Source of the DNA: Synechococcus sp. CS-1328
GTDB taxonomy: Bacteria > Cyanobacteriota > Cyanobacteriia > PCC-6307 > Cyanobiaceae
NCBI RefSeq assembly: GCF_025128095.1
Contig: NZ_JAHLYT010000048.1
Location: 1 to 64,000, forward strand
DNA: 64,000 bases
Direction of reading: 5' to 3'
Within the stretch, counting starts at the first letter, position 1; the number at the start of each line of letters is the position of its first letter. The notes beneath the pieces were generated by a model that saw only the letters and a program-made list of their open reading frames with translations, had not been told where the DNA came from and did no database searches. Below, piece after piece: positions 19,098 through 27,534 of the stretch. The translations under genes were made by a program, and so were the position numbers.

Positions 19098-19133
19098 GAC
19101 AGGGAGACAGCCGCAACTTCCCTGTCCATTTTT
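19098..19133 (+). terminator. Intrinsic terminator before priA
   Basis: A perfect 8-base stem, GACAGGGA (19098-19105) with TCCCTGTC (19119-19126), a 13-base loop, then CA and five T residues. The T-run on the plus strand indicates that a transcript from the left ends here. As no protein gene precedes it on this strand, it most likely terminates the RNA candidate at 18936. Confidence 0.75.
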
Positions 19134-19163
19134 GACGCCCCAGATTCGATCCACGGCCCTGAT

Positions 19164-21422
19164 TTGATCCACGGCTTCGTGCAGGTGTGGCTGGAGGCCG
19201 GCCGGGAGGGGCAGGTGTTCACCTATGCCAATCCCGATCGGCTCGTTCTGGGGCCAGGGGATCTGGTGGCGGTACGCCTGCAGGGCCGGCGTCATGGCGG
19301 TCTCGTGGTGGAGACCATCGCCGAGGTTCCCGCTGAGCTTCTGGGCCGCACCCTGGAGCCGGTGCTGGAGCTGCTGCAGCCCGCCGCCGTGGACCCCCGC
19401 TGGCGTGCCTGGATCGCCCAGGTGGCCGATCAGTGCCACACCAGTCTGTTGCGCACCATCAAGAGCGCCCTGCCGGCCGGCTGGCTGGGACAGCGCCGCA
19501 AGACCCCGCTCAGCCGCTCCTCGGTGGGGGCCGCCTCCCGGGCCCTGGCCCGCAGCTGGGTCGCGTTACCGGCCGACCAGCCAGACGATCCTCTCCCCAC
19601 CACTGAACGGCAGGGACGTTTGCTGCAGGCCCTGGCCGAGCGGGGTGGCCAGCTGCCGCTGACGGCCCTCCAGCAGGTGGAGGGCTACTCGCCGGCGGTT
19701 CTGCGCACCCTGGAGCGGCGGGGATTGCTGTTCCGTTGCCCACCGCCTGCCTCCCCTGTGTCTGATGGACCCGTTGGGTACCGGCTGACGCCGGCCCAGC
19801 AGGAGGCCGTCGCGGCGATCGAGGCATCGGCCCCTGCCCAGGCCCTGCTGCTCTGGGGTGTGACGGGGGCCGGCAAGACCGAGGTCTATCTGCAGGCGGC
19901 GGCCGCCTGCCTCGCCAGGGGTGAGAGCGTGCTGCTGCTGGCCCCGGAGATCGGCCTGATCCCCCAGTTGCTGGACCGTTGCCGCCAGCGGTTCGGCGCG
20001 CAGGTGCTCGAATATCACAGCGGCATGGGCGACGCCGAGCGGGTGCGGGTGTGGCGGCGCTGCCTGGAGGCGGCTGCCGAGTCCGTGGCCCTGGTGGCGG
20101 TGGGAACCCGCTCGGCGGTGTTTCTGCCGCTGCCCCGTCTTGGCTTGATCGTGCTGGATGAGGAGCACGACGACTCCTACAAGCAGGAGAGTCCGATGCC
20201 CTGCTACCACGCCCGCGATGTGGCCCGGCTGCGGCTGTCCGGCTGTGGCGCGCGGCTGGTGCTCGGCAGTGCCACACCGTCGCTTGAAACCTGGCTGCGC
20301 TGCCAGGGCGAGGCCGCCGACACCCGGTTGCTGCGCCTGCCCGAGCGGATCGGGGCCCGGCCCCTGCCGCCCGTGCTTGTGGTGGACATGCGGATGGAGT
20401 TGGTCGAGGGGCATCGACGCCTGCTCAGCCGGGCCCTGATGGGGCGTCTGCAGCACTTGCAGGAACGCGGCGAACAGGCTGTGGTGCTGGTGCCGCGGCG
20501 TGGCTACCGCTCCTTTCTCAGTTGCCGCAGTTGCGGTGAGGTGGTGCTCTGTCCCCACTGCGACGTGGCCCTCACCGTGCACCGCAGTGCCCGCGCCGAT
20601 GGCGCCGGCCATGAGTGGCTGCGCTGCCACTGGTGCGATCACCGCAGCGCCATCAGCCATCGCTGCAGCCATTGCGGTTCCACCGCCTTCAAGCCTTTCG
20701 GTGCCGGCACCCAGCGGGTGATGGAGCAGCTGGCCGCTGAGCTCGAGGGCCTGCGGGTGCTGCGTTTCGATCGGGACACCACCCGCGGCCGCGACGGTCA
20801 CCGCCGTCTTCTCGAGCGCTTCGCCGCCGGTGACGCCGACGTGCTGGTGGGCACCCAGATGCTGGCCAAGGGCATGGATCTTCCGCGGGTCACCCTGGCG
20901 GCGGTGTTGGCCGCCGACGGGCTGCTGCATCGCCCCGATCTGCGCTCCAGCGAGCTGAGCCTGCAGTTGCTGCTGCAGCTGGCCGGCCGGGCCGGCCGCG
21001 GCGAGCGACCCGGCGAGGTGCTGGTGCAGACCTACTGCCCGGAGCATCCGGTGATCCGGCACTTGGTGGATGGGCGCTACGAGCAGTTCCTGGTCGAGGA
21101 GTTGGCCCTGCGCCGCCAGGCGGGCCTGGTGCCGTTCAGCCGCGCCTGCCTGCTCCGGCTGGCCGGGCCGAGCGCCACTGCCACGGCCACGGCAGCCTCG
21201 TCCTTGGCCGAGCATCTGCGCCCCACACTCCTGGCGGCGGGCTGGATGCTGGTGGGCCCGGCGCCTGCGCCGGTGGCCCGGGTGGCGGGGCGCAGCCGCT
21301 GGCAACTGCTCCTGCATGGACCGGCGGGGACATCCCTGCCACTGCCGTCTGAGGCAGAGCTTCGGCAGACCCTGCCAACCGGGGTGAGCCTGGCGATCGA
21401 TCCCGACCCCCTCAGCCTCTGA
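19164..21422 (+). CDS. priA: Primosomal protein N' (replication-restart helicase PriA)
   Basis: DNA helicase that recognises stalled forks and reloads the replisome. The 752-residue protein is of family length. The N-terminal DNA-binding domain is followed by Walker A (G-V-T-G-A-G-K-T-E, about residues 232-240) and the D-E-E-H box (about 332). A Zn-binding insert with four C-x-x-C pairs spans about 453-500, and the helicase motifs G-T-Q-M-L-A-K-G and Q-L-A-G-R-A-G-R-G complete the core. All catalytic motifs are intact. The start codon is TTG at 19164, with an in-frame GTG at 19179 as alternative. Termination of the upstream RNA suggests its own promoter between. Confidence 0.95.
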   Translation: MIHGFVQVWLEAGREGQVFTYANPDRLVLGPGDLVAVRLQGRRHGGLVVETIAEVPAELLGRTLEPVLELLQPAAVDPRWRAWIAQVADQCHTSLLRTIKSALPAGWLGQRRKTPLSRSSVGAASRALARSWVALPADQPDDPLPTTERQGRLLQALAERGGQLPLTALQQVEGYSPAVLRTLERRGLLFRCPPPASPVSDGPVGYRLTPAQQEAVAAIEASAPAQALLLWGVTGAGKTEVYLQAAAACLARGESVLLLAPEIGLIPQLLDRCRQRFGAQVLEYHSGMGDAERVRVWRRCLEAAAESVALVAVGTRSAVFLPLPRLGLIVLDEEHDDSYKQESPMPCYHARDVARLRLSGCGARLVLGSATPSLETWLRCQGEAADTRLLRLPERIGARPLPPVLVVDMRMELVEGHRRLLSRALMGRLQHLQERGEQAVVLVPRRGYRSFLSCRSCGEVVLCPHCDVALTVHRSARADGAGHEWLRCHWCDHRSAISHRCSHCGSTAFKPFGAGTQRVMEQLAAELEGLRVLRFDRDTTRGRDGHRRLLERFAAGDADVLVGTQMLAKGMDLPRVTLAAVLAADGLLHRPDLRSSELSLQLLLQLAGRAGRGERPGEVLVQTYCPEHPVIRHLVDGRYEQFLVEELALRRQAGLVPFSRACLLRLAGPSATATATAASSLAEHLRPTLLAAGWMLVGPAPAPVARVAGRSRWQLLLHGPAGTSLPLPSEAELRQTLPTGVSLAIDPDPLSL

Positions 21423-21446
21423 GCGCCCGCTGGTTCTGGGGATCGA

Positions 21447-22571
21447 TCAGGCCGGCAGCTCCGGCCAGCCGAAGCCCGCCCGTCGCCGCAACCACTGCAG
21501 CAGGGAGACCACCAGCAGCAGCAGCAGGATCGAGGCCCCGCCCAGCCCCAACGGGCTCCAGCGCCAGCAGCGCAGCTCCAGCCTGTTGACGGCCCCGGCC
21601 TGCAGGGGCCAGAGCTGCCCTCCGGGTTGCCGCGAGGGCCGGGTGGCCGTCGGGGTGGCCAGGCGCACTGCCGAAGGCCGCACCGGAGCCAGGTCCAGGC
21701 CCAGATCCAGGCCTGGAACGGTGGCGAGGTGGCGCAGATCCAGCTCCAGTTGCAGCTCCTGCCGCACTCCCAGGCCCCAGTTGCGCTCCCGCAGCGCCAG
21801 CTGGGGCGGCGGCAGGGGGACGCCACCAAGCTGCGAGGCGAGCTCCAGGTTGCGGGCCAGCTGGGTCAGGGCGGCCGCGGCCGGTTGAACGGATCCGATC
21901 AGGTTCTCCACGCCGCCGCTGCGGTCGTGGCGAAAGCCCTCGGCTTCCAGGGCCAGCGCGAACTGCCGCTGCCAGGGGGTGATGCGGCCGCTGTCACTGC
22001 GCAGATGGTGCTCCAGGCGCAGCCGGCCCGGTCCTTCGAAGTGGAGGTCGCTGCGCACCTGCATGCAGCCGCCCAGGCCAAGGGCCAGCAGCACCAGGGC
22101 AATCACCAGGGCCGCGAAGCCGATCGGGGCGCGGGTGGCCCCCACCGGTGGGGGCGGTGGCGGCGGCGGGCCGCTGTTGGTCCGCCGCCGCAGAGCGGCT
22201 GCCCGGCTGCCCTCCAGGGAGGGCGCGTCTCCAAGGGCGGGAAGGGTGAGAGACCAATCGCGGGGGCGACTGAGCGCCGGGGCCTCCAGGACCAGCAGCA
22301 GATCCCGCGCCTGGGTCCGGAGCATGGGATCGCTGCAGCGCAGCAGCTCGCGGCAGCAGGCCTGGGCCCGTTCGCTCTGGCCCTGACCCATCAGGGCCGT
22401 GGTCATCAGCAGCCGCACCTCCCCGCCCAGGGCGGTGCGCGCTGGATGCAGGGCCGCGAGCGGCTCCAGCAGGCGCAGCACCTGGCCATAGTCGCCGCGC
22501 TCAAGGCCGCGGCGGGCCGCCTCCAGAGGGTCGTCTGTCAGTCCAGGCCCAGCCCCGCTCAAGCGCTCCAT
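21447..22571 (-). CDS. DUF3153 family membrane-anchored protein
   Basis: Cyanobacterial protein of 374 residues, function unknown. The N-terminal ~110 residues are helical with a TPR-like look (R-G-L-E-R-G-D-Y-G-Q-V-L-R-L-L-E). A proline run follows, then a hydrophobic span with a lipobox-like L-G-G-C near residue 172. The DUF3153-like exposed domain comes next, and a final membrane span with a basic tail ends the protein. The DUF3153 call rests on the Q-V-R-S-D-L-H-F start after the Cys and on length. It starts 11 bases after the argB stop, so both are probably co-transcribed, without an obvious functional link. Confidence 0.72.
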   Translation of the reverse strand: MERLSGAGPGLTDDPLEAARRGLERGDYGQVLRLLEPLAALHPARTALGGEVRLLMTTALMGQGQSERAQACCRELLRCSDPMLRTQARDLLLVLEAPALSRPRDWSLTLPALGDAPSLEGSRAAALRRRTNSGPPPPPPPPVGATRAPIGFAALVIALVLLALGLGGCMQVRSDLHFEGPGRLRLEHHLRSDSGRITPWQRQFALALEAEGFRHDRSGGVENLIGSVQPAAAALTQLARNLELASQLGGVPLPPPQLALRERNWGLGVRQELQLELDLRHLATVPGLDLGLDLAPVRPSAVRLATPTATRPSRQPGGQLWPLQAGAVNRLELRCWRWSPLGLGGASILLLLLVVSLLQWLRRRAGFGWPELPA

Positions 22572-22581
22572 CGCGGTGCCG

Positions 22582-23481
22582 TCAGCCGTGCTTGAGGCCG
22601 CGGCAGCTGCCCACCACCATCGTGCCGATGCCGCTGTTGGTGAACACCTCCAGCAGCAGGGCGTGGGGGACCCGGCCATCGACGATGTGGGCGGCGGCGA
22701 CCCCCTGGGCCAGGGCGCGGATGCAGCACTCGGTTTTGGGGGTCATGCCCCCCTCGACAATTCCTTCGGCAATCAGGGCCCGCGCTTCGGAGAGGGTGAG
22801 CTGGCGCAGCAGGGAGGCCGGATCGTGCCGGTCCCGCAGGATGCCGGCCGTGTCGGTGAGCAGGATCAGCTTTTCGGCCTGGAGGGAGGCGGCCAGCTCC
22901 CCGGCCACGGTGTCGGCGTTGATGTTGTGGGCCCGACCGGCGGAGTCGGGGGCCACGCTGGAGATCACTGGCACGTAGCCGTTGTCGAGCAGCGGCCGCA
23001 GCACGTCGGGCTTCACAGCGGCCACATCACCCACCAGACCATGTTCGCCGTCGCCATAGGGACGGGCCCGCACCAGGGATCCATCGCTGCCGGAGAGGCC
23101 CACCGCCCGCACCCCCACCTGGTTGAGGCCATTGACGATCTGCTTGTTGACCCGTCCGACCAGCACCATCTCCACCACATCCATGGTGGCGGCATCGGTG
23201 ACCCTGAGGCCGTCACGGAACTGGGGCTCGATCGCCAGGCGCCCAAGCCACTGGTTGATCTCCGGGCCGCCGCCGTGAACCACTACAGGCTGGACGCCGA
23301 CGGAGGCCAGCAGGGCCAGATCGCGGAACACGGCATCGCGCAGCTCCTCCTGCACCATGGCGGCGCCGCCGTACTTGACCACAATGCGCCGTCCGGCGAA
23401 GCGCTGGATGTAAGGCAGCGCCTCACTGAGAACCGACACCCGCAGGGTGTCCTGATGGCTGATCGAGGGCTCGGTGCTCAA
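22582..23481 (-). CDS. argB: Acetylglutamate kinase
   Basis: Second enzyme of arginine synthesis, phosphorylating N-acetylglutamate in the cytoplasm. From the TTG at 23481 it has 299 residues, normal for the family; a GTG at 23439 would also work, and no start has a good Shine-Dalgarno. The K-Y-G-G-A-A-M nucleotide-binding motif, [10 protein letters not shown], and G-G-M-T-P-K are intact. The N-terminal helix of cyanobacterial, arginine-sensitive kinases is kept ([11 protein letters not shown]), so control by arginine and PII (GlnB) is expected from the family. It precedes the DUF3153 gene. Confidence 0.94.
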   Translation of the reverse strand: MSTEPSISHQDTLRVSVLSEALPYIQRFAGRRIVVKYGGAAMVQEELRDAVFRDLALLASVGVQPVVVHGGGPEINQWLGRLAIEPQFRDGLRVTDAATMDVVEMVLVGRVNKQIVNGLNQVGVRAVGLSGSDGSLVRARPYGDGEHGLVGDVAAVKPDVLRPLLDNGYVPVISSVAPDSAGRAHNINADTVAGELAASLQAEKLILLTDTAGILRDRHDPASLLRQLTLSEARALIAEGIVEGGMTPKTECCIRALAQGVAAAHIVDGRVPHALLLEVFTNSGIGTMVVGSCRGLKHG

Positions 23482-23509
23482 CGGTCTGGTGGAAAGGGTG
23501 GGGAGTGAG

Positions 23510-23610
23510 CGGGGGGAGGCGGTCCGTCGAAGCGGCTTCGGTTGGCGTTGGGCCTCGGGAGTTGGGTCTTTGGCCTTGGGCCTTTGGCCTCGGGCGTGGT
23601 GTTGGCAGCG
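23510..23610. repeat. Degenerate short tandem repeats upstream of argB
   Basis: A run of imperfect units containing TTGGGCCT / CTTTGGCCTTGGG / CCTTTGGCCTCGGG (about 23540-23600) lies between argB and the DUF2854 gene. It has no coding look and no RNA-like fold that I trust; it resembles slippage-generated duplication. Confidence 0.5.
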
Positions 23611-23629
23611 GTGCGATCGGGCCTTGACG

Positions 23630-24223
23630 TCAGACGTCGCCGGTTGTTTCCGTGGTGACAGTCTCCGTGGCGCCAGTCTCCGTGCCAGCAGTCGGCAGGA
23701 GGCTGAGCTGGAGTTGATCACCGCCCAGCCGGCTCAGTTCCGCCTGCAGGCCGGGCCCGAAGAAGCGGCCCAGCCGCTCCTGGCGTGCTTGCCACTGGTC
23801 ATAGGGCACGGCACCGGTGCTGAAGCGCATCCGCAGGCCGTAGCCGCCGTTTTGCTCGACCTCGGCGATGCTCAGCAGCTGGGGGGGGGCATCGTCGTCC
23901 CAGAGCTTGAGGGCTTCGAGGGAACTCTCCAGGTGTGCTTTCTGGCCGTAACGCCAGCGGGTCACGTCGCCCAGCAGCTTGCGCAGGGGTTCATTGGCCT
24001 CCTGCTGGCGCAGCGCCTTGAACTGACTGGCCGGGGTCAGGCGCTCGGCGGGAGGCAGCTCCGACGACTTCAGGGCCAGTCCGCCGAGTAGGACGGGCAC
24101 CCCGTAGAACACCCCGGCCAGGCTGAGGTTCGGGCTGTCTGTGGCGTAGGCGATCGAGCCGATCACCGTGAGGGCAGCTCCGGCGATCGTCACCAGGCTG
24201 CCGGGGGATGTGAGCGCTTGCAT
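23630..24223 (-). CDS. DUF2854 family membrane protein
   Basis: Conserved protein of cyanobacteria and plastids, 197 residues, function unknown. Two N-terminal hydrophobic spans (about residues 9-26 and 33-52) anchor a soluble C-terminal domain with [14 protein letters not shown] and G-G-Y-G-L-R-M-R-F blocks. The last 20 residues are a Thr/Glu/Gly repeat ([13 protein letters not shown]) that looks like tandem duplication. It is divergent from the small protein at 24281. The family call is from remembered resemblance. Confidence 0.75.
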   Translation of the reverse strand: MQALTSPGSLVTIAGAALTVIGSIAYATDSPNLSLAGVFYGVPVLLGGLALKSSELPPAERLTPASQFKALRQQEANEPLRKLLGDVTRWRYGQKAHLESSLEALKLWDDDAPPQLLSIAEVEQNGGYGLRMRFSTGAVPYDQWQARQERLGRFFGPGLQAELSRLGGDQLQLSLLPTAGTETGATETVTTETTGDV

Positions 24224-24280
24224 GTCGCCATCTTCCTGCAGGGGGTAGCAGGATGGCGATGGCCTCCATCCCGCTCCGCC

Positions 24281-24559
24281 GTGACCGCTCCGAACGCCGC
24301 TGCCGCCAGCGCCGCTGATGTCAGCGCCGCCGCTGCTGCGGGAACCGCAGCGGCGGTCGGCGATCCAGGTTCTCCCGATCCGAGCACCCCTGGGCTGAGC
24401 ACCGCCGACCTGATCAGCCAGCTGCAGGCCGACCGGCTCTGGCTGTTGCGCCAGATCGATGCCGGTCTCTGGCCCCAGTGGCGGCTGGATCTGGCCGCTC
24501 TGGAGCGGGAACTTGGTCAGCTGCTCGATCAGGCCGGTGAGCGCTTCCCCCAGAGCTGA
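24281..24559 (+). CDS. Small hypothetical protein
   Basis: A 92-residue frame from the GTG at 24281. The first half is an Ala/Ser/Pro low-complexity stretch. The second half (S-Q-L-Q-A-D-R-L-W-L-L-R-Q-I-D-A) looks like a genuine amphipathic helical domain with conserved-looking Trp residues. No function can be named. It ends 33 bases before the convergent ssb gene. Upstream in-frame codons overlap the DUF2854 start and are unlikely. Confidence 0.55.
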   Translation: MTAPNAAAASAADVSAAAAAGTAAAVGDPGSPDPSTPGLSTADLISQLQADRLWLLRQIDAGLWPQWRLDLAALERELGQLLDQAGERFPQS

Positions 24560-24592
24560 TCGTTGAGCGAACGATCGCTGAGCTGGCCTGTT

Positions 24593-25123
24593 TCAGAAGG
24601 GGATGTCGTCGTCGTCCGGCAGGTCTGGCACCAGGGGGGAGGTGTTCCAGGTGGGTGGTGGTGGAGCGGCGGCTGTGGCCGCGCTGCGGGCCTCCGGCTC
24701 ACCCGCCGGGCGGTGTTGGGGCGCCGCAGCCACTGGCCGCTGGCCAGTGGCCATGCCAGGACCCACGGCTGTGGCCATGCCGGCGCTGCCCAGTCCCGGT
24801 CCGCCAGGGCTGCCGCCGTCCGGTCCGATCGGGTGCAGCCGCGAGAGGGTGAATTCCGCCCGCTTTTCCTTGACCCCATCGGGGCGGCTCACGGTGTTGA
24901 TCCGCAGTCGACCCTCCAGCACCAGCCTCTGGCCCACCTGCACCCGGTTCTGCAGATCCTGGGCGAGGTTGCCCCAGCCCACCACCTTCAGCTGTCCCGG
25001 AGGATCATCGGGCCGCAGGCCATCCAGCCGCACCGCCATCTCGGCGATCGGGGTCTGGCTGTCCTGGGTGTAGCGGATCTGGGGAGCCTCCAGCACCTCC
25101 ACTTCAAGCAAACAGTGATTCAC
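24593..25123 (-). CDS. ssb: Single-stranded DNA-binding protein
   Basis: Binds single-stranded DNA in replication and repair. From the GTG at 25123 it has 176 residues: an OB-fold domain (about 1-105, starting V-N-H-C-L-L-E-V-E-V-L), a Gly/Pro/Ala-rich disordered linker, and the acidic tip D-D-D-D-I-P-F that recruits partner proteins. The GTG start is chosen because the N-H-C-L-L-E start is typical of cyanobacterial SSB. An ATG at 25150 would nearly abut the divergent cobK start. The OB fold is the short cyanobacterial type. Confidence 0.93.
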   Translation of the reverse strand: MNHCLLEVEVLEAPQIRYTQDSQTPIAEMAVRLDGLRPDDPPGQLKVVGWGNLAQDLQNRVQVGQRLVLEGRLRINTVSRPDGVKEKRAEFTLSRLHPIGPDGGSPGGPGLGSAGMATAVGPGMATGQRPVAAAPQHRPAGEPEARSAATAAAPPPPTWNTSPLVPDLPDDDDIPF

Positions 25124-25154
25124 GCCCCGCCGGCCGGTTGATCGCCCCATCCTG

Positions 25155-26027
25155 ATGCACCGCTCAAGCCCTGTCGCTGCCCCTGTGGGTCAGGATCGTC
25201 TCTGGTTGGTGGCCGGCACGGGCGAGGGGCCGCCCCTGGCGGCAGAGCTGCTGCAGCGGGGCTGGCGGGTCTGGGTGAGTGTGGTGACGGCCGCGGCCGC
25301 GCGCGCCTATGACCCCCATCCCGCCCTGGAGATTGAGGCGGGAGCCCTCGGGCCGCAGGGCGTGGCGCAGGTGCTGCAGGAGGCCGTCCAGCAGGGGCGT
25401 CCCTTCCGCTGGGTGGTGGATGCCAGCCATCCCTTTGCGGTGCGGATCTCCGCTGAGCTGCAGAGGGCCTGCGCTGGTCTGGAACAGCCGCTGCTGCGCC
25501 TGCGGCGGGAGGATGCGGCGCTGGAGCTGACGACAGCCAGTGGTGCTCCATTGCTGTCCACGTCAAAGTTGTCCATGCCAAAGACATCCCCTCCAGAGCC
25601 CTTGCTCTTGGATGGTGTGTCTGCCCTGGAGGGGTGCGGCTCCTGGCAGGGCCGCCGCCTGCTGCTGGCGATCGGCTCGCGGCAGTTACCTGAGGCGCTG
25701 GCCTCCAGCGGCGGAGCCCACCACTTCGCCCGGGTGCTGCCGGCTCCCAGTTCCCTGGCCTTGGCCCTGGCGGCCGGGTTGCCCCCCGAGAGGATCGCCT
25801 GTCTGCGACCCGCTGCCGGAGCGGCGGTGGAACGGGCCCTGTGCCGCCGCTGGGCGATCAGCCACGTGCTCTGCCGCCAGTCCGGCGGTCGCACCGAAAC
25901 CCTCTGGCGAACGCTGGCGGCGGAGCTGGGACTGCACTTGCTGTTGCTGCGCGCTCCACCGGAACCGGATTCGCGCCAGGGCCTCAGCTGGGCGGCCTTG
26001 CTGGAGCGGATCGGCTGGCCTGGTTGA
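25155..26027 (+). CDS. cobK: Precorrin-6A/cobalt-precorrin-6A reductase
   Basis: NADPH-dependent reductase of the corrin ring in cobalamin synthesis. The 290-residue protein shows the family G-T-G-E-G nucleotide-binding turn near residue 21, D-A-S-H-P-F-A near residue 89, and the late R-Q-S-G-G-R-T-E-T block. Length is slightly above typical (~250) because of a Ser/Pro-rich insert around residues 130-150. Another corrinoid gene (cobO) lies at 48893, but not in the same operon. The gene is divergent from ssb with about 30 bases between starts, and cutA follows 34 bases downstream. Confidence 0.88.
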   Translation: MHRSSPVAAPVGQDRLWLVAGTGEGPPLAAELLQRGWRVWVSVVTAAAARAYDPHPALEIEAGALGPQGVAQVLQEAVQQGRPFRWVVDASHPFAVRISAELQRACAGLEQPLLRLRREDAALELTTASGAPLLSTSKLSMPKTSPPEPLLLDGVSALEGCGSWQGRRLLLAIGSRQLPEALASSGGAHHFARVLPAPSSLALALAAGLPPERIACLRPAAGAAVERALCRRWAISHVLCRQSGGRTETLWRTLAAELGLHLLLLRAPPEPDSRQGLSWAALLERIGWPG

Positions 26028-26061
26028 TCCGTTCCAGCATTTGCAAGATCTAGTTCCGCCC

Positions 26062-26565
26062 ATGCCCGCCATGGTGTCCAGCGAAACCGGTTGCCCCCTG
26101 GCGGCCGCGATGCAACAGGCCGATCCTCCGCAGGTCGCCATGCCGCAGGCTGGCCATCAACAGGTCGAGATTTCCCAGCCTGAACCCAGCGCGGATGGGT
26201 CCGCCGGCCCCGCTCCCCTGGTGCTGGCCCTCACCACGGAGGCCGATGCCGAAAGGGCCCAGGCCCTGGCCCGCGCCTTGGTGGAACGGCGGCTGGTGGC
26301 CTGTGTCGCCCTGACACCGCTCCGCTCGATCTACCGCTGGCAGGGGGCGATCGAGACCGCTGAGGAGGTGCAGCTGCTGCTCAAGACCCATGCCTCCCGC
26401 CTGGTTGAACTGGAGAGCGCCGTGCGGGCCCTGCACAGCTATGAGACGCCCGAGTGGATCCACTGGCCCGTGGCGGCCAGCGCCGCCTACGGGCGTTGGC
26501 TGGCCGAGAGCTGTGGGCTGGGCGAGGCTCCGCTCAACCCAGGTGGGACGCCACCAGGTCCTTGA
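26062..26565 (+). CDS. cutA: CutA family protein with N-terminal extension
   Basis: Small trimeric protein linked to divalent metal tolerance in some bacteria; the true role is uncertain in most. The core (about residues 55-155) has A-L-V-E-R-R-L-V-A-C-V, S-I-Y-R-W-Q-G and E-V-Q-L-L-L-K-T-H signatures and the later H-S-Y-E-T-P-E block. The ATG at 26062 adds a ~50-residue Gln/Pro/Met-rich extension not usual for CutA; an ATG at 26071 is equally possible. The 3' end overlaps the convergent kinase gene by 32 bases. It follows cobK on the same strand. Confidence 0.88.
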   Translation: MPAMVSSETGCPLAAAMQQADPPQVAMPQAGHQQVEISQPEPSADGSAGPAPLVLALTTEADAERAQALARALVERRLVACVALTPLRSIYRWQGAIETAEEVQLLLKTHASRLVELESAVRALHSYETPEWIHWPVAASAAYGRWLAESCGLGEAPLNPGGTPPGP

Positions 26566-27526
26566 GGGAGCCCTGGGGGCGCGGACCCAGCTGGGTCACC
26601 ACCGCACCGGCACAGAGCGATCCGAGTTGCCCGCAGCGTTCAAGGGGCTCTCCGCGGGTGTAGCCGTACAGGAAGCCGGCGGCGTAGAGGTCTCCGGCTC
26701 CGGTGGTATCGACCAGGTTGCCCAGCACCACCGGTTCCACCTGGATCGTCGTGTCGCCGCTGAGAATCAGGGAGCCCTGTTCACTGCGGGTCAGGGCCGC
26801 CACCTTGCACCTGCCCCGCACCTGATCGGCGGCCTCCTCGAAGCTGTTGGCCCGGTAGAGGGCCGTGATCTCCATCTCGTTGGCGAACAGCAGATCGACG
26901 TGACCATCAACCAGTTCGAGGAAGCTGTCGCGGTGGCGTTCCACGCAGAAAGCATCGGACAGGCTCAGGGCCACCTCGCCGCCAGTGGCGCGGATGGCTT
27001 CGGCCGCGGCCAGGAAGGCGCGCTTGGCCTCTTCGCTGTCCCAGAGGTAGCCCTCCAGGTAAAGCAGCCTGGCCTGGCTCACCAGGGTGAGGTCGAGGTC
27101 GGTGGGATCGAGCCCCACGGAAGCCCCCAGGTAGGTGCACATCGTGCGCTGGGCGTCCGGGGTGACCAGAATCAGGCAGCGAGCTGTCGACGGGCCGCTG
27201 CGGGCCGCGGGGGTGTCGAAATGGGCGCCCACCGAGCGGATGTCGTGGCTGAAGATCGCCCCAAGCTGGTCATCGCGTACCCGGCCGATGAAGCCGGCTC
27301 GGCCCCCCAGCTGGGCGATGCCGGCCAGGGTGTTGGCGGCGGAGCCACCGGAGGTCTCCAGGCCGGGCCCGACACTGGCGTAGAGCCGCTCGGCCTGCTG
27401 CTCATCGATCAGGGCCATGGTGCCCTTGGTGAGGCCATGGTCGCCGAGAAAGCGGTCGTCGGCCTGCACCAGCACGTCCACGATGGCGTTGCCGATGCCC
27501 ACCACGTCAAAGCATTTGGTCGTCAT
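26534..27526 (-). CDS. PfkB-family kinase, probable adenosine kinase
   Basis: Cytoplasmic kinase of 330 residues in the ribokinase/PfkB fold. The N-terminal G-I-G-N-A-I-V-D start, the G-G-S-A-A-N-T-L-A substrate motif near residue 60, and the catalytic D-T-T-G-A-G-D near residue 280 are intact. The G-N-A-I-V-D start favours adenosine/sugar kinases over fructokinases. It begins 8 bases after purA, so both are almost certainly one operon; an adenosine-to-AMP salvage role beside purA fits but is inference. Cyanobacterial homologues are often named adenosine or carbohydrate kinase. Confidence 0.88.
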   Translation of the reverse strand: MTTKCFDVVGIGNAIVDVLVQADDRFLGDHGLTKGTMALIDEQQAERLYASVGPGLETSGGSAANTLAGIAQLGGRAGFIGRVRDDQLGAIFSHDIRSVGAHFDTPAARSGPSTARCLILVTPDAQRTMCTYLGASVGLDPTDLDLTLVSQARLLYLEGYLWDSEEAKRAFLAAAEAIRATGGEVALSLSDAFCVERHRDSFLELVDGHVDLLFANEMEITALYRANSFEEAADQVRGRCKVAALTRSEQGSLILSGDTTIQVEPVVLGNLVDTTGAGDLYAAGFLYGYTRGEPLERCGQLGSLCAGAVVTQLGPRPQGSLKDLVASHLG

Positions 27527-27534
27527 GGCGATGC

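Noticed and set aside
18941-19135. 64-codon open frame in the sigA-priA gap
   Set aside because: It runs through the paired arms of the RNA candidate and its terminator stem; the peptide shows no conserved features.
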